A stretch of DNA of 64,000 nt, from NCBI GenBank assembly GCA_025506515.1, contig CM046443.1, forward strand, positions 43,486,649-43,550,648. The letters are read 5' to 3'. This document shows positions 23,726 to 36,177 of the stretch, piece after piece; the first letter of the stretch is position 1, and the number at the start of each line of letters is the position of its first letter. Source of the DNA: Flaveria trinervia. Lineage: Eukaryota; Streptophyta; Magnoliopsida; Asterales; Asteraceae. A program made the position numbers and the translations under genes. Below the pieces are notes generated by a model that was given only the letters and a program-made list of their open reading frames with translations, was not told where the DNA came from and ran no database searches.

Positions 23726-26700
23726 ATGGCAAATCTTTCATGGAGCATGCTCCATAATGTCAGTGGTTATTTAAACCCTCATGTACCAGAAGCTGAGGGA
23801 CTTTGAGATATCATCAGATTCATCTCTACTACAAGGGTAGCTTATGCTATCACTGTTAGACCCACCATCTATGAGAACTTCATATGGTCTTTCTGGAACT
23901 CAGCTGAAGTTATTGAAGATGATGGTGCTATAACTCTAGTTGGAAGAATTGACAATGATCATACTCAGAGTATCACTAAAGACACTGTTAGAAGATGCTT
24001 GCATTTTGGTGATGATACTAATGCACCTTTAGAGCTGGATGATGATGAAATAACCACATTCTTTGCTGAGATTGGTTATGAAGAAGGATATGAAGCTAAA
24101 CAAATTGTTAAAGGGTTAGTTGATCTACCTTGGAGATTCCTAATTCACATGTTCAGCACTGCCTATCCAAGAGAAAGACAGGATGGAATGATATTCCAGT
24201 CACCACATCCTCAGCAATCTGTGCTCTCTACACTGACAGGCCATTCAATATGTCTGCCTATGTTTTCAATGGCCTGATTTCAAACATTCAAGAAGGGAGA
24301 AGATACAAGTTCTTGATGTATCCAAGATTTATTCAGTGCCTGATGAATGAATCATTCCCTGATATTTCTAATGAGGGACCAGTGCTTGATATCCTCGTTA
24401 TGATGCAAGCTCTTACAAATACATTAAGAAGAGGGATCCAAGAAACTTTATAGTGGAGCTCACTCACCTCTCTTCCATGGATGATTCAACAGATAAATCA
24501 AGAAGTTCAAGGACAAAAACAAGCTGCTAATGAGTAAGCTGCACAACCAACACCACAACCAACATGACACCAACACCACAACCAACACCACAAAAAACCC
24601 ACAAACATCACCAATATCACCACATCATCACTCTCCAATATCACCACCTCATCACTCTCCAATATCACCACCTCATCACTCACCAACATCATCGCAAATA
24701 CCTTTGCCCACCCATGAAAAGCCAACTGAATCTGGAGGATCAACTAGTACTTCTAAAGCATCCAAATCATCTTCAGATGAGGAGGATCAACATACTCAAA
24801 TGCCTGCAAAGAGAGCAACTTCTGAGACTGCTCCCTCAGAAAGCTTTCCTGAATCTAACACAAACAGGCCTGATGAAAAGGATAGGTTGATATCTGAGCT
24901 CTTACAAAAGGTTGAAAGGATGGAAAGAATATTGAATAGGAGGGCTAGAATCATTGATGATAGGATTCTAGAGCTTGATGAAAAAGAGCAAGAGTTAAAA
25001 GAGCTTAAAGAAAAACATGAAGCTGAAAAGAAGGAGAAAGAGAAAGAAATTGAAAACTTAAAAGCTGCACTTAACCATTCAAGAGAAGAAGTGAGTGGCC
25101 ATGTTGATACTCTTGCCATTCAAACCATAGCTATGGAAGAACAAGAGAACATTATTGAAGAGCAAGCTGAAATCATATCAAACCTCCAAAGTCAAGTTGA
25201 AACTCAATCTAAAAAGATCTCTAAACTTGAGTTGTTACTTGAAATTCAAAGAAGTGCTATGACTGGAGAAACTAGAAATGATGAAAAAAAGATTATTGAT
25301 GATAAGAAACAATCTACTTCTGATGATAATAAACAAGGAGAAGATGAAAGCCAACCAAAGAATAAGGAACAAAGCTTAGAAATGGTGATTTATTCTGGGC
25401 AATCAGAGGCTACTCACACTGAGAAAGATGAATTTGAAGAATTAATCAGTGCTATGGATAGCTTTACTTTAGAAGAATTCATAATAGATGAAGATTTTTG
25501 GGACTTTGTTGCAGACCAAAGGACCACTTCTGAACCTATTGTAGTCATTCCCAATCTCCAGTTCCATTTGAGAAAGAGTTGAGTATGCAGATTGTACCTG
25601 TTGTGGCTACGTCTGAGGAACAAAAAGAAATGATAAGAGAAAAGTGGGAAAAAGAACAGGAAAGGAATGAACAAGAGAAAGGTGATGATGATCAAGAAAA
25701 CTTACAAGAAGAGGCTGAAAAATTGCCTAAGGAAATGAAACAGCTAAAACCTCTTCTGGTCCTCTACTACGAACTTATACCAGAAAGAGGAAATACTTAT
25801 CTGAGAAAGCTGAAGGAAAAAGGCCAATGAAAGAAGATGAACCAACTAAGAAAGCCAAACCAGATGACCCAAGAAGTCTTGTTGCAATAGCAGAATTCCT
25901 GGAAGAACATGAAAAGGCTGAGGCACAATTGAAGAAACCAGCTTTATTCATTGATTTAGAAGAAGGATAGATAGATGGAGGTTATGATGCTGAGAGGATG
26001 TTCATATGGACAGTCCTATGAACACAGAACAACCAGTGGAAGAATGGTGTCAGAAGCCCAAACCGATGATCTAATGATAAAGCAATGTTTTTAATCAATC
26101 ATGGGTATGATCTAGATAAAGATTTTGGCATGACATATGAAGAAATAAAGGAAGAAGAAGAAAAGGTGAATAAGCTTCTAGATCCAAATGTAGAAACTAA
26201 GTATGAAAAATCAATCAGCAAAGAGGTTCTTGTGCATAAAGAGCCTGCTATGATGAAGTCAACCACAACTGAGTATGAAAGACAATTTTCAAGAATGGTT
26301 CCCTTGCCTAAACTATCATCAATGAAGAAATCAATCACAACTTCTGATCCACTATTTCCTGATCCTTAGAGCATGTCAGACAAGGAAATGAAAGATTATC
26401 TTTCAAGCCAAGGATTCACAAGATGAAAGATTGGAAATATGAAGACAAACTCATTAAGGGCCGCTACTCTACAAATGATCAATGAAAAGAAAGACATGCT
26501 CAAGAGAGTAGAAGTAGAAATCATGAACAAGAAGCCAAGATTTATACTAACTGCTCAAGACATGATGCAAAATCAGAAAATCAAGAATTGTTGGCTCTTG
26601 TGGTTCACAAATACCCAGAATGGTTTGCAGAACCCTCTCAGTTGAAATTACAAGAAGGATTAACAACTGCTGAATTAATCAGAAGGGTGTCTACTCCCAA

Positions 26701-27617
26701 AGGCAAAGTTGATCAGAAAATAATTTCCTGGAAGTATGAAAGCATGCGGAACATGTTCATGGTAAAAAGAATCTCTAGGATGGTGCAATTCTTTACTGAG
26801 TACTAAGCCCTAGTAAATGCCCTGGAGATCCATGATTTAAAAGAACTAGCTTAACTGGAACTTATCAATCATTTAGCTATGTTCAAAGGATAAGACTTTG
26901 AAAACATACTCAAAAGTTCAGAAGGGCTGACAATTTCAATTCATTAAAGACTATTTGCATGAGAAAAAGATAAGTCTTTTATTAATCCTCTTGAGAAGAA
27001 GAAGAAAATACAAGCTGAAGAAGTTGTGTTTCCTGAGTTGAAGGTGAAACCAATAGAAGCTTTGAAGAGAAAAATGGTGTCTGGTACTCATTCCTTCACA
27101 CCCATCTCAAAGTGTATTATGATGAAAAAACTTAAGAGATGGTGATTGAAAGGAAGTGGGAGGAAAGGAGGGTGCTGAAATAAGATTATTTAGTGGATAT
27201 GAAGTAAGACTGCTTGATGAATCTTATATTCATTATATCTATACAAGACACTTCAGGGAAATCAACAACAAGCTGGTTGAACAAGATATGCACTTCTTCT
27301 TAAAGTGCATCAAGTTTCTAAAATTAGCCTATGATCGTATCAATACAAAAAGATATAAAAGAAAGAAAAAGCCTATGATTATGAAACTTGAGGTGGATGT
27401 GGGTGGAAGCTTGATGATTCATAGAGATGGTATTTCTACTATTCCTATTTGGGAACCCATTTCACTAAAGAAGTTACCAATAGAAGCCATCTATAACATG
27501 AGGAAAATGAAGATACCTGTGCTGAGTAAGGACAAAATGTCAGAAACAATAGATTTTGTCAACATGATTAAAGCTATTATGGATCCAACAACAGCTGCAT
27601 TTTTGCTTCCTCCATAA
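23726..27617 (+). pseudogene. Element B: env-like gene
   Basis: The start is ATG at 23726 (MANLSWSMLHNV), with a stop about 26 codons in. The N-terminal module runs to 24453 in two frames and includes LPWRFLIHMFS and KFLMYPRFIQCLMN. The longest open part, 24530-25582, has a PPHHSPIS tandem repeat (24 bp unit) and then a long coiled coil of heptads (about residues 115-250). C-terminal pieces at 25579-25830, 26085-26369, 26588-26806 and 27156-27617 carry KIISWKYE and IRLFSGYEVRL, matched in env-like gene 2. No signal peptide or clear membrane segment is seen, so a true envelope role is doubtful. The gene ends 65 bp before the polypurine tract. Confidence 0.7.
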
Positions 27618-27682
27618 GACCCAGCAGAATCTTCACAACATCAATCACCTCCCAAACATTGAAGAACATAGGCTGTATAATC

Positions 27683-27887
27683 CTTAGGGGGAGTATTGTT
27701 GCACCTGAAAGGATCATACATACCAATTCAATGGGTGATTTGATGATTGTTTTGCTGGAATCCCACAAGTCCAAGAATAATGCGGATGAAGATCCTGCAC
27801 AGAAAAACCAAGTGTTGTTTTCCGCATTTGTCAATGCGGAAGACATAAAACAAATACGGACAAGTTGAATTCAAGTGGGTTTCTAGG
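27683..27887 (+). mobile_element. Element B: polypurine tract and truncated 3' LTR
   Basis: CTTAGGGGGAGTA (27683-27695) is the polypurine tract, and the LTR starts at 27697 with TGTTGCACCTGAAAGG. It carries CCGCATTTGTCAATGCGG (27822-27839), as in the 5' copy. Similarity to the 5' LTR fades after about 27885, where repeat E1 begins. Confidence 0.75.
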
Positions 27888-30124
27888 TGTTTGAACTTGA
27901 TTTGCAAACAGATTGAAGAAGTCACACCTAAGATGTTGCAAAGGTGAGTTCTAGAACCCCTCCTTTTACTTGTTTTAACTATTTTGGGGCTGGAAATGCA
28001 TGAATGTATGTTTTTATAAACTAGGGTTTCCTACCCGTAAGTATGAATGTGTGTATGATGCGGGTGGGGTTAGATTTTGGGCTATGTTCATGTTTGATGA
28101 TGTTATGGTTGTGTTTCTATGGCTTAGAATATAAGATATAAGCTTAGAACATATTATATGGTGATAGGGGACCAAATTATGAGGTTAAGACTGACCTGGG
28201 CTGCTCATGCGCCCAAACAATAGCTCATACGCCTAAGTTTTAGAATAACTGCTTAAGTGTTACAAATGCGGATGAGCATTGACAAATGCGGATGAGCATT
28301 GACACATGCGGATGAGCATTGACAAATGCGGATGAGCATTGGCAAATGCAGATTAGTATTGACAAATGCGGATGAGTAAAAGTCAATGCGGATGAGTAAA
28401 GAGGAAATGTGGATGAGTAAAAGTCAATGCGGATGAGTAAAGAGGAAATGCGGATGAGTAAAAGTCAATGCGGATAAGTAAAGAGGAAATGCAGATGAGT
28501 AAGTTCATGCGAATGAACAAATGCGGAAGAACAAAAGTTCATGCGAATGAACAAATGCGGATGAACAAAAGTTCATGCGAATGAACAAATGCGGATGAAC
28601 AAAAGTTCATGTGAATGAACAAATGCGGATGGAAAAATGTGGATGATTAAGTTCATACGAATGAACAAGTGCGTATGAACAAAGTTCATGCGAATGAACA
28701 AATACGGATGAACAAATGCGGATGAGTAAGATCATGCGAATGAATAAATGCGGATGAACAAATGCGGATGAGTAAAAAGAAATGCAGATGAGTAAAAAGA
28801 AATGCGGATGAACAAAAAGAAATACGGATGAATAAAGAGGAAATGTGGATGAACAAAGAGGAAATGCAGATGAACAAAGAGGAAATGTGGATGAACAAAG
28901 AGGAAATGCAGATGAACAAAGAGGAAATGTGGATGAACACTTTGAATATTTTCTGACTTTTTGGGGAAAAAGTGTAGATGTAGGCTTTGACTTGGGAGGT
29001 TCCCGTGGGTTCATGTAAGTTGACTTTTGAGGTCATAGATGTTATGATAGGCATTGTATGATGATGATATGTTGTATGATTGATGCTTATGCATGATGGT
29101 ATATATGATGTATGTTATGCGTGTATGATGATGCCCTGTATGGTGATGTTGTATGTGTATATTGTTGTTCCTTATTTATGTATGATTATTTTCCCGTGTC
29201 TTTACATTGAATATTAATGAATAGTATGAAATTATTCTGTAACGTAAAGTGGAAGAAAATGAAAAGAGGAATGTAATGAATGAATGCATGCATTAATGAA
29301 TTAATGAAAGAAAGAAAGACTTGCAAGCAAACGTAAGGACGTTCACACCCAATGAAGGGTGTCAACTCAACCGTGTATAGGTTAGCTACCCAAAAGGATG
29401 CACACTGGGGCTTAATCAGTGTGATTAAGTGTATGTATGGAGGTTCACAACCAATGAAGGGTGTTAGCTCAACTGTGTGCGGGTTGATTACCCAAAAGGA
29501 TGCACACTGGGTTCCAATCCTTGTGATTGATCATATGTATAGGACCCTTGCCGCTTACCCTAGGTACTGGAGTCAGCTTGGTGCATAATGTTCGGGGTCT
29601 TTAAAAGACATCAGGCCCAGTACCTGTTTTATGCATGACAGTGGGGTGAAACACATGGCATTGGTTCGAATGGAAGTAAAGATGAACGTATGAATGAAAG
29701 TTAATGAATGAATGATGAAGATAATTATGATATTATCTATGTGTATGTATTATGCATGATCACGTACCATGGTAAAAAATGATTTTAAAGGAAAGATAAA
29801 GTATGATTTATTATAAAACTAGAACTCACTCAGCAACACTGACTTTTTATGCATTTTTCAGTTGACAGGTAAAGTTGCTGAGGATGACACGGGGCGGGTA
29901 CTTGGCTCTTTTGGATGGCATTCCTCTGTTTAATGTTTTGGCATTGTAATACGAACGAACGATGTTTTGAAGTGAATAATTGTATTAACTTGCAAAAGAA
30001 TTCATAATGAAATGAAAAGTTATTTTAATGTTCCTCTGCGATGTTTTATGAAGATTAAATATAATTAAATGTTTTATGTTCAATGATTGTCCAGCTGTTA
30101 GCATCCCGGGAACGGGGCCTTACA
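27888..30124 (-). mobile_element. Repeat E1: probable solo or recombined LTR, minus orientation
   Basis: On the minus strand its right end reads TGTAAGGCCCCGTTCCCGGG, a typical LTR start. The last 780 bp match E2 (57469-58182) in inverse orientation, sharing for example GTTAGCTCAACTGT and AGGATGCACAC. The left limit, TGTTTGAACTTG at 27888, is inferred. The 5 bp on either side (CTAGG and AGTGT) differ, so this is not a simple insertion. Inside lies a 700-bp minisatellite. No pol is present. Gypsy LTRs look similar, but I cannot assign the superfamily. Confidence 0.5.
28258..28960. repeat. Minisatellite based on AAATGCGGATGA
   Basis: Units change along the array: ACAAATGCGGATGAGCATTG (about 20 bp, near 28262-28370), then AGTAAAGAGGAAATGCGGATG, then a 33-bp unit containing GTTCATGCGAATGAAC (28500-28740), then AGAGGAAATGTGGATGAACA (28840-28935). 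The minus-strand reading frame through it encodes only Ser/Cys/Phe repeats and is a by-product. Confidence 0.85.
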
Positions 30125-30698
30125 AGTGTGGTGCAATGTTGATGTTCAAAGATACACCACCCCGTAGCTGGGAAAGGGCCCTTATTCTTCTTTGACTATG
30201 ATGGATTCTTTAAATCCTTCAATCTGCCGCCTTCTCAGACTGATGACGAGCTTTCTGCTAGGATGATGTACGACGTTCTTAACACTGCTCCACTAGACTC
30301 GACATCATCTGGGCCATTAGATGATTCTTCTAGCCCTTCAGAGGGAGACTTGAAGTAAGTGAGTCTTCAACTGATGATGAGGTAGTTGAGACTGCTAATG
30401 TGGACCAGGAGGAACAAGTTCCCATCAATGAAAGTACACAAGCATCAAATCTTGATGCCTTTGACACTTCGGAACCTCACACTCCAACAGCTACAGAGAC
30501 TGAACCTCATTTTAACAATTTGGATAATGAGGTGGATGTTCCGACAACTCCTGGATCTCGACTAAATGTTATCATGCCTTGGACAATGTCATTGGGGATG
30601 TTCGATCGGGAGTACAGACTCGAAATCAGCTATATTCAGCTGATTATGCATCGATAATGGAAAAGGGATATCTCCACATTGGTGCATATTGATGTTTT
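30125..30698 (+). pseudogene. Element A: pol resumes, end of integrase and linker
   Basis: The text from TGTGGTGCAATGTTGATG matches the same point in C (about 44010), the integrase C-terminal part ending before FFDYDGFF. An acidic linker with EPHTPTATETEP and VPTTPGSRLNV follows, as in C (44340-44430). Several stops break it. The protease and integrase core of A, expected between gag (ending 14289) and here, are absent from the window. Confidence 0.65.
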
Positions 30699-32265
30699 GT
30701 GTCTCAATTTGAGCCAAAATATTTGAGTGAAGTCTATAATGATGAGGCATGGATCAATGCAATGCAAGAAGAACTCCTACAGTCGAAGAAGTTAGGAGTA
30801 GGGACCCTTGTGGACAAACAAAAAGGTGCTAAGGTGATTGGCACTAAATGGGTGCTAGAATTCAAGAAAGATGACCAAGGGGTCATAATCAAGAATAAGG
30901 CTCAACTTGTAGTTCAAAGATTTTGACAAGTCGAAGGCATAGATTACAATGAAGTGTTTGCACCAGTGGCAAGGATGGAATCAATGCGTATATTTCTAGC
31001 AATGCATCCTACATGAAGATCAAATTTTTTTCAACTTGATGTGAAGAGTGCATTCCTTCATGGTGAAATCCGTGAGATGGTCTATGTCAGTCAACCAGAA
31101 GGATTTGAGGATCCTTATCATCAGGATAGAGTTTACAAACTGGACAAGGCTCTTTACGGGGTCCATCAAGCCCCTAGAGCCTGGAATGAGAAACTATCAA
31201 CTCACCTTGTGAAACACGGTTTTCGTAGAGGAGTGATTGATTGTACATTGTTTATCAAAGAAAAAGATGGTGATTTACTAATGGTCCAGATTTATGTTGA
31301 TGACATAATCTTCAGTTCCAAAAACAAGGAATTATGTAAAGAATTCGAATCTGTAATGAAAGTAGAGTTTGAGATAAGTGCCATGGGGGAGATGAAGTTC
31401 TTTCTCGGCTTACAGGTGGATCAGACACCAAAAGGAATCTTCCTACGTCAGCCCAAGTATGTAGGCGACATCCTCAGTCGATTCGACATGGAGAATGCTT
31501 CAGCAGTTGGAACTTCACTTGCCACAAACCAAGACGTGGCACCCGACGAAAATGGTGATCTGGTTAATGCCACCATGTACAGAGAAATGATCGGATCTCT
31601 CATGTATCTCACTGCCTCGAGTCCTGATAACATGTACGCCACGTGTCTTTGCACCAAATATCACGCGAAACCAAAACTAAATCATCTCATCGGAGTTAAA
31701 AGAATCTTTCGTTATCTAAAGGGTACTCCAACACTCGAGTTGTGGTATCCTCATGACGATGACTTTGAGCTTACAGTGTATAGTGACTCGGATTATGGTG
31801 GTTGCAACATGAATTACATGTCAACATCAACGGGATGTCAATTCTTTGGTAGACGGTTAGTCACCTGGCAGTGTAAGAAGCAGACCTCTGTTGCTCTGTC
31901 AACATGTGAAGCTGAATACGTTGTTGCTGCTAGTTGTTGTTCACAAATAATTTGGATTCAACAGCAAATGCGCGACTACGGTTTGCAATTTTCTAACACC
32001 CCTATTTTTGTTGATAATTTTGCTGCTATCGCTGTAACCAAAAATCCGGTCCAAACATCCTAAAACTAAACACATCGGTATTAAGTATCACTTTATAAGT
32101 GAGTATTTTGAAAAGTAATTAATCGATGTTGTTAATTTTAATATTGATTTTCAATGTGCCGACCTCTACACAAAAGCATTTGACAAACCTAGGTTTTTAT
32201 ATCTTTTAGAGGTTAATGGGGTGACAAAGAAAAGTGATGTGATTCAAGAAGAAGAAAGTTCGTAG
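30699..32265 (+). pseudogene. Element A: reverse transcriptase and RNase H
   Basis: The frame beginning SQFEPKYLSEVYNDEAW stops at 30924 and picks up again at 31041-32063, a nearly clean run. It includes LDVKSAFLHGE, ALYGVHQAP, YVDDIIF (31293-31313), GLQVDQTPKGIF, GSLMYLTASS, YSDSDYGGC and STCEAEY, so RT and RNase H catalytic residues are kept. One extra A near 32050 shifts the frame; the tail KHIGIKYHF...LADLYTKAF-like text ends at the stop at 32263-32265. It is closely related to element C RT (44561-46084). Confidence 0.85.
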
Positions 32266-32313
32266 TCTAACTAGTGTATTTATTTTCTTTTATTTTATTT
32301 TATTTTCCTATCT

Positions 32314-32367
32314 ATTAAAATCCAAAAAACCAAAAAAGATTTTTGGTTTTAATATTTTAGGGGAGAA
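32314..32367 (+). other. Element A: hairpin and internal polypurine tract
   Basis: TTAAAATCCAAAAA pairs with TTTTTGGTTTTAA around a short loop (one bulge), then TTTTAGGGGAGA follows. Equivalent to the sites in B and C. Confidence 0.6.
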
Positions 32368-32950
32368 TAGTCTTAGGTTAGTATTAATTTGTAGTATTTA
32401 TTTACTTTAAAAAGCGAGGGGGATGGCAATTTAGCTGAAAGAAGTAAATTCAAATCTGGGATTTTAAATTAAAGCTTATGGAAAGTGATAGTACACAGGG
32501 AACGAATTGGTTGGGACTTCAAAACTAGTTTGCTCAAAATGCAAAATTCAAAGTACAAGTCTGAGAAGTCTAAGCACAGCTAAAAAAAATGATAGTTAAA
32601 CTATTTTGCTACTGAGATAACATAGAGAAAGTAGACCTAAAGGTTGCTAGTTCATTATATGATGTATGTGTAGATTCAACATAATAGATGAGTAGACTTC
32701 ATTGGTGAATTAAAAATTCAAATTAACTTGTTCAACTTGCTATGGTTTCTCATCTTATCCCTGGTTAACACAATCAACGCATTTCCAATAAGGGGTGACG
32801 AGCGAAATAATGCCACAAATGTGTGCGGATGACCTTAATATGAGCAAAGCATATGTAAAAACTGCTAAAAGCAATCAAGCTAATGACTATTGTTGTTGGT
32901 GCGTTGTGTGCAAAAAAAATAAATGCTCTACTAAGAAGATATGTTGTGTG

Positions 32951-33054
32951 CCTCTCTGCTATGCAGTGGCACTGACCTGAGGATAAGCATAACCTAAATA
33001 TTCTAGAATTCATTGTTGTTTGCGCCTCTCTGTTGTGCGATGGCACTGACCTGA
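32951..33054 (+). other. Element A: two CTCTG-ACTGACC hairpin motifs
   Basis: The motif is CCTCTCTGYTRTGC, a 4-nt loop, then GCACTGACCTGA. The inner stem of copy 2 is GTGC/GCAC around GATG; copy 1 has one A-C mismatch. The outer arms CCTC/GAGG pair in copy 1. The same motif is at 46801-46832 and 46876-46907 in C and, on the minus strand, at 36609-36740 in D. Confidence 0.65.
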
Positions 33055-33495
33055 TGCTTGGCATCTCTTTGAAAGCTCTTAGAATAATCTCTTCTTGTCT
33101 GAAACTCGTAAACCGCTCAAAAATCTCCTGAGGAATGTTGATTACCATATAAGTGTAAGATCCACAAATTCTTGTTGAAATAATTAAACCTAATTCATCA
33201 CCATTGTAAGTCAAAAGTCTGTTTATGGATTTAAGGGGACAAACATACTGACAATCATCGTGGCTGCAATTCTGGAAAGTCAAAATCATTATGTGCATCT
33301 TATAGCTCTACTATGATTTCTTGAAAGTGCTACTGACTCTCAGACAAAACAAGAATCTAGCATTAAAGTGCATATAATAAGGGGTTCCCAAACAATTCTG
33401 TTAAATTTCTAAGTTATTTTCTATTTTCTAGTCTTTTGTTACGTAGATGTCGGACTATACAACTGAATGTACTCTGTGAATCACTTACTAAAATA

Positions 33496-33592
33496 GGTCA
33501 TGTCTGAGGTGACCAATCAGTTTTAAATTAAAAGGATCACATCTGAGGTGATCAATCAGTTTTAAATTAAAAGGATCACGTTTGAGGTTATC
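33496..33592 (+). repeat. Element A: three TCTGAG-loop hairpins
   Basis: GGTCATGTCTGAGGTGACC (33496-33514), GATCACATCTGAGGTGATC (33535-33553) and a decayed third copy (33574-33592). The arms GGTCA/TGACC and GATCAC/GTGATC differ but stay complementary. Confidence 0.8.
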
Positions 33593-33659
33593 AACTGGTG
33601 TTAAAAGGACATAATGTTTATCAAAGGTTAACATTTTAAAGGGTTGAAAGTGTATGAGG

Positions 33660-34570
33660 TCAAACTAATAAGTATGAGCCAATCATACGATTGAATCATA
33701 AGAATGAGCCAATCGCACGATTGAACCATAAGTATGAGCCAGTCACACGATTGGACCATGAGTATGGAACAACCATGCGATTGGACTACAAGAATGAACC
33801 AATCGTACGCATGGATGAAGGAGTATGAGCCAGTCGCACCACTGAGCCCCAGTCGCATGACTGAAGCATGAGTATGGGCTCAGTCGCACGACTGGAGCAT
33901 GAGTATGGGTCCAGTCGCACGGCTGAAATTTAAAAGACCATAAATAAGGGGTCAGTCGGTCGTAGCCCTTATCACCCTTGAAAGCTCTCTGATACTGCTC
34001 ATACGACGATACTCTGCCAAAATCTCATTTGCCTAATCTTACATACTGATTGTGACCCTAACTGATTCCTCATTCATCTACAGGTATTATGAGACTGAAA
34101 TAGACCCAAATGACCAGTTTATTCAAACTCTAATGGCCGACTCTGTTAAAATCAAGAACCGAGACCAAATCTTAATAATAGACCACTTAACTGGACATAA
34201 ATGTTGATTTAAAGGAAATTAAGTGTTATATCAAGTCTCTGCGAGTCTAATGCGTCTAAAGACAAAGGCTAATTTCAAGTTTTGACAAAGATTCAATTCT
34301 AGGGTGTTCAACAGTGAAGAATACGAATGGTCATGCTGATGAACTCCACTCGCACGATTGAGCCAGGAGAATGACTTAATCGCATGTATGAATCATGCTT
34401 ATGGGTTCAGTCTCACGACGGAGTCAACCACATAGGGTAGCATACGTCTAAGATCAGTCACAGGCTCAATCGCTCGACTGAACTCAACCGCAGGCTCAAT
34501 CGTACGACTGAACTCAATAGTACGACTAACACTCAGTCGTTTGGTTCAATCACACGACTGAACCAGTATG
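33660..34570 (+). repeat. Element A: two fields of AGTCG/CGACT palindromes
   Basis: Fields at 33660-33930 and 34340-34570 repeat 12-14 bp palindromes such as AATCGCACGATT (33711-33722) and AGTCGCACGACT (33882-33893), spaced by words like ATGAGTATGG. The same vocabulary is in the A LTRs, A leader, C spacer and C LTR. Confidence 0.8.
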
Positions 34571-34645
34571 ATAAAAACAACTTAAGTTTCAATTGTCATC
34601 TCTTGTACATAACTCCAATGTATATGTTTCATGTGTTGCGATAAC

Positions 34646-35111
34646 ATGGCTGATAGATGGACGATGAGCCCCAAGCACAACATCTGTGCTCATCTAGATG
34701 CTTCTACTCGGAATGCTTCCGAGTTTGTGTGGATCATTGCCTTTCTCAGGAGATCAAGGATCTTCAAGGCTATATCTACACCTTGCACTCTATACAAATC
34801 ACTACAATAGACCTTCTAGGAAGGGGATACCGTTGATAGGTCCATTGAGCCGTACAGTATCTACAGCTCGATCTTCAGACAGGAGATCAGTGTTTCTATA
34901 GCCGATCTTAGGCAAGTACTGGATTTGGGTGAGGATGGTGACCACCCAACCAAGCTACATCCTCTGACCGCTAGAGGATGCTTTTTGAGGATGAAGTACA
35001 CTGGGGACATCAACGTAGGTGTGCTTAACAAGAGCAACCTGTGCCCCCAGTTCAAGTACTTGGCCCATGTCATCCTGAAGTGCATAGCTTCAAGGAGGGG
35101 AGGGTTTGACG
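34646..35111 (+). pseudogene. Element A: env-like gene, N-terminal part (split by element D)
   Basis: The start is ATG at 34646 (MADRWTMSPKHNICAHLD), equivalent to MASRWTMSTKHNICAHMD of C at 48646. A frameshift and stops follow, then LNKSNLCPQFKYLAHVI at 35029-35080. The frame reaches GGFDE and is cut at AGATG (35112-35116), the target duplication of D. The same gene resumes at 53031. Function is unknown; see the C-terminal part for the domain layout. Confidence 0.8.
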
Positions 35112-35116
35112 AGATG
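35112..35116. repeat. Left target-site duplication AGATG of element D
   Basis: AGATG here is repeated exactly at 53026-53030, on the far side of D. Joining the two flanks restores the env-like reading order seen in C. Confidence 0.9.
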
Positions 35117-35581
35117 TGTAAATCCAGGATGAACACTTGAATCAAATATTAACAAGATTTGTATGATCAAACAATGATAAACACAATAAAACCCCTTTGA
35201 TCTAAATTGATTGCACATGATTTGTATAATGTGAAAACCCCCAATCAAATGGTCATTCAACCATATTCAACACTAATGAAAATTAACCTATTTATAGTCT
35301 AGACTAATATTCACTAATTGCACTTAACCCCCTAAACCTAGGCTAATTAATGAAATTACATATAATGCATAAAAATGACTCAAACAAAATAAAATATATT
35401 TTGTTCGCACAAAATATATTATTACAATAAAACTCGTAGTCATCTAAATCTTTAAAGTCTCATCTCGGTTCTTCATCTAGAACATGTCGGGTTTGACTTT
35501 TACGTTGACTTTGACCATGACATTGACTATTGTTGACTTTGACCATGTTGATAATCTAGACTATCTTGTATAGCTCCAACA
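35117..35581 (-). mobile_element. Element D: left LTR (its 3' LTR)
   Basis: Boundaries are TGTAAATCC at left and ...TAGCTCCAACA at right. Its right 244 bp match 52782-53025. Just inside, the minus strand reads AAGGGGTAGTAT, a polypurine tract (35582-35592), so the element points leftward and this is its 3' LTR. The minus strand has a TATA box, CTATAAATAGG (about 35287-35297). Confidence 0.9.
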
Positions 35582-36126
35582 ATACTACCCCTTAGTCTAT
35601 CATTATCAATGTCTTCAAACAAATTTAGCACCGAGAAGTCAACATTAGAAAGATCTTTAAATTGAAGTTTTCTGAATCCGATGAGAAATATTATTCATCC
35701 TCTCCCCGTTTTTGAAAGCAACCTTTGCAAGGATATTGGAACAGCTTTCCCGAATTTCTAATCTTGATTGCTTCAGAAGATATAGGAGGAGGATTCCTAG
35801 CTCGGCATCTTCTGCAAACTTAAGGAACACGTTCTCTGATCAGGTACACTGCTCACTGATGATCGGCCATCACTTAGAGCAATATCTGAAACACATTCAC
35901 AAACACAAACTCGACATTTCTAATTCGATCATTTCATTTTAACAAAATAAACCCGTGTTTATTTGTGTTTGAAAACAAGTGAACCCGTGTTCGGTTGTAC
36001 ACAATTTTGGTGAAATGCATGAAAAATGATAAAATTGTAACAACATAATATGGAAGACCTAAAAGAATTTGAAATGAAATTTTATTATAATTTTTTTATT
36101 TTATATATCTATTTTTTATTTGTATA

Positions 36127-36130
<4 letters not shown>

Positions 36131-36173
<43 letters not shown>
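36131..36173. repeat. TA dinucleotide microsatellite
   Basis: About 21 uninterrupted TA units, within a wider AT-rich tract from about 36070. Confidence 0.95.

Positions 36174-36177
<4 letters not shown>

Larger units (their letters stand above)
32266..34645 (+). other. Element A: non-coding spacer between pol and env-like gene
   Basis: No gene. In order it holds a hairpin plus internal polypurine tract (32314-32367) and blocks of text conserved with C (for example ATCCCTGGTTAACACAATCA near 32758, matched at 46606). Two CTCTG-ACTGACC hairpins (32951-32982, 33025-33054), three TCTGAG-loop hairpins (33496-33592) and two fields of AGTCG/CGACT palindromes (33660-33930, 34340-34570) follow. Confidence 0.75.

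Noticed and set aside
24507..25695. Minus-strand frames opposite the B env-like coiled coil
   Set aside because: Low-complexity shadows of the plus-strand gene; no start context or homology.
28258..28960. CRISPR-like array
   Set aside because: The repeats are contiguous and drifting, without unique spacers, in a eukaryotic retroelement context.
28607..29054. Minus-strand reading frames of 122 and 135 codons rich in Ser, Cys, Phe
   Set aside because: They run through the AAATGCGG minisatellite; the protein is only a translation of the repeat.
32774..33298. A 174-codon minus-strand frame in the A spacer
   Set aside because: It covers the conserved non-coding hairpin region, matches no protein I recognise, and is not open in the equivalent part of C.
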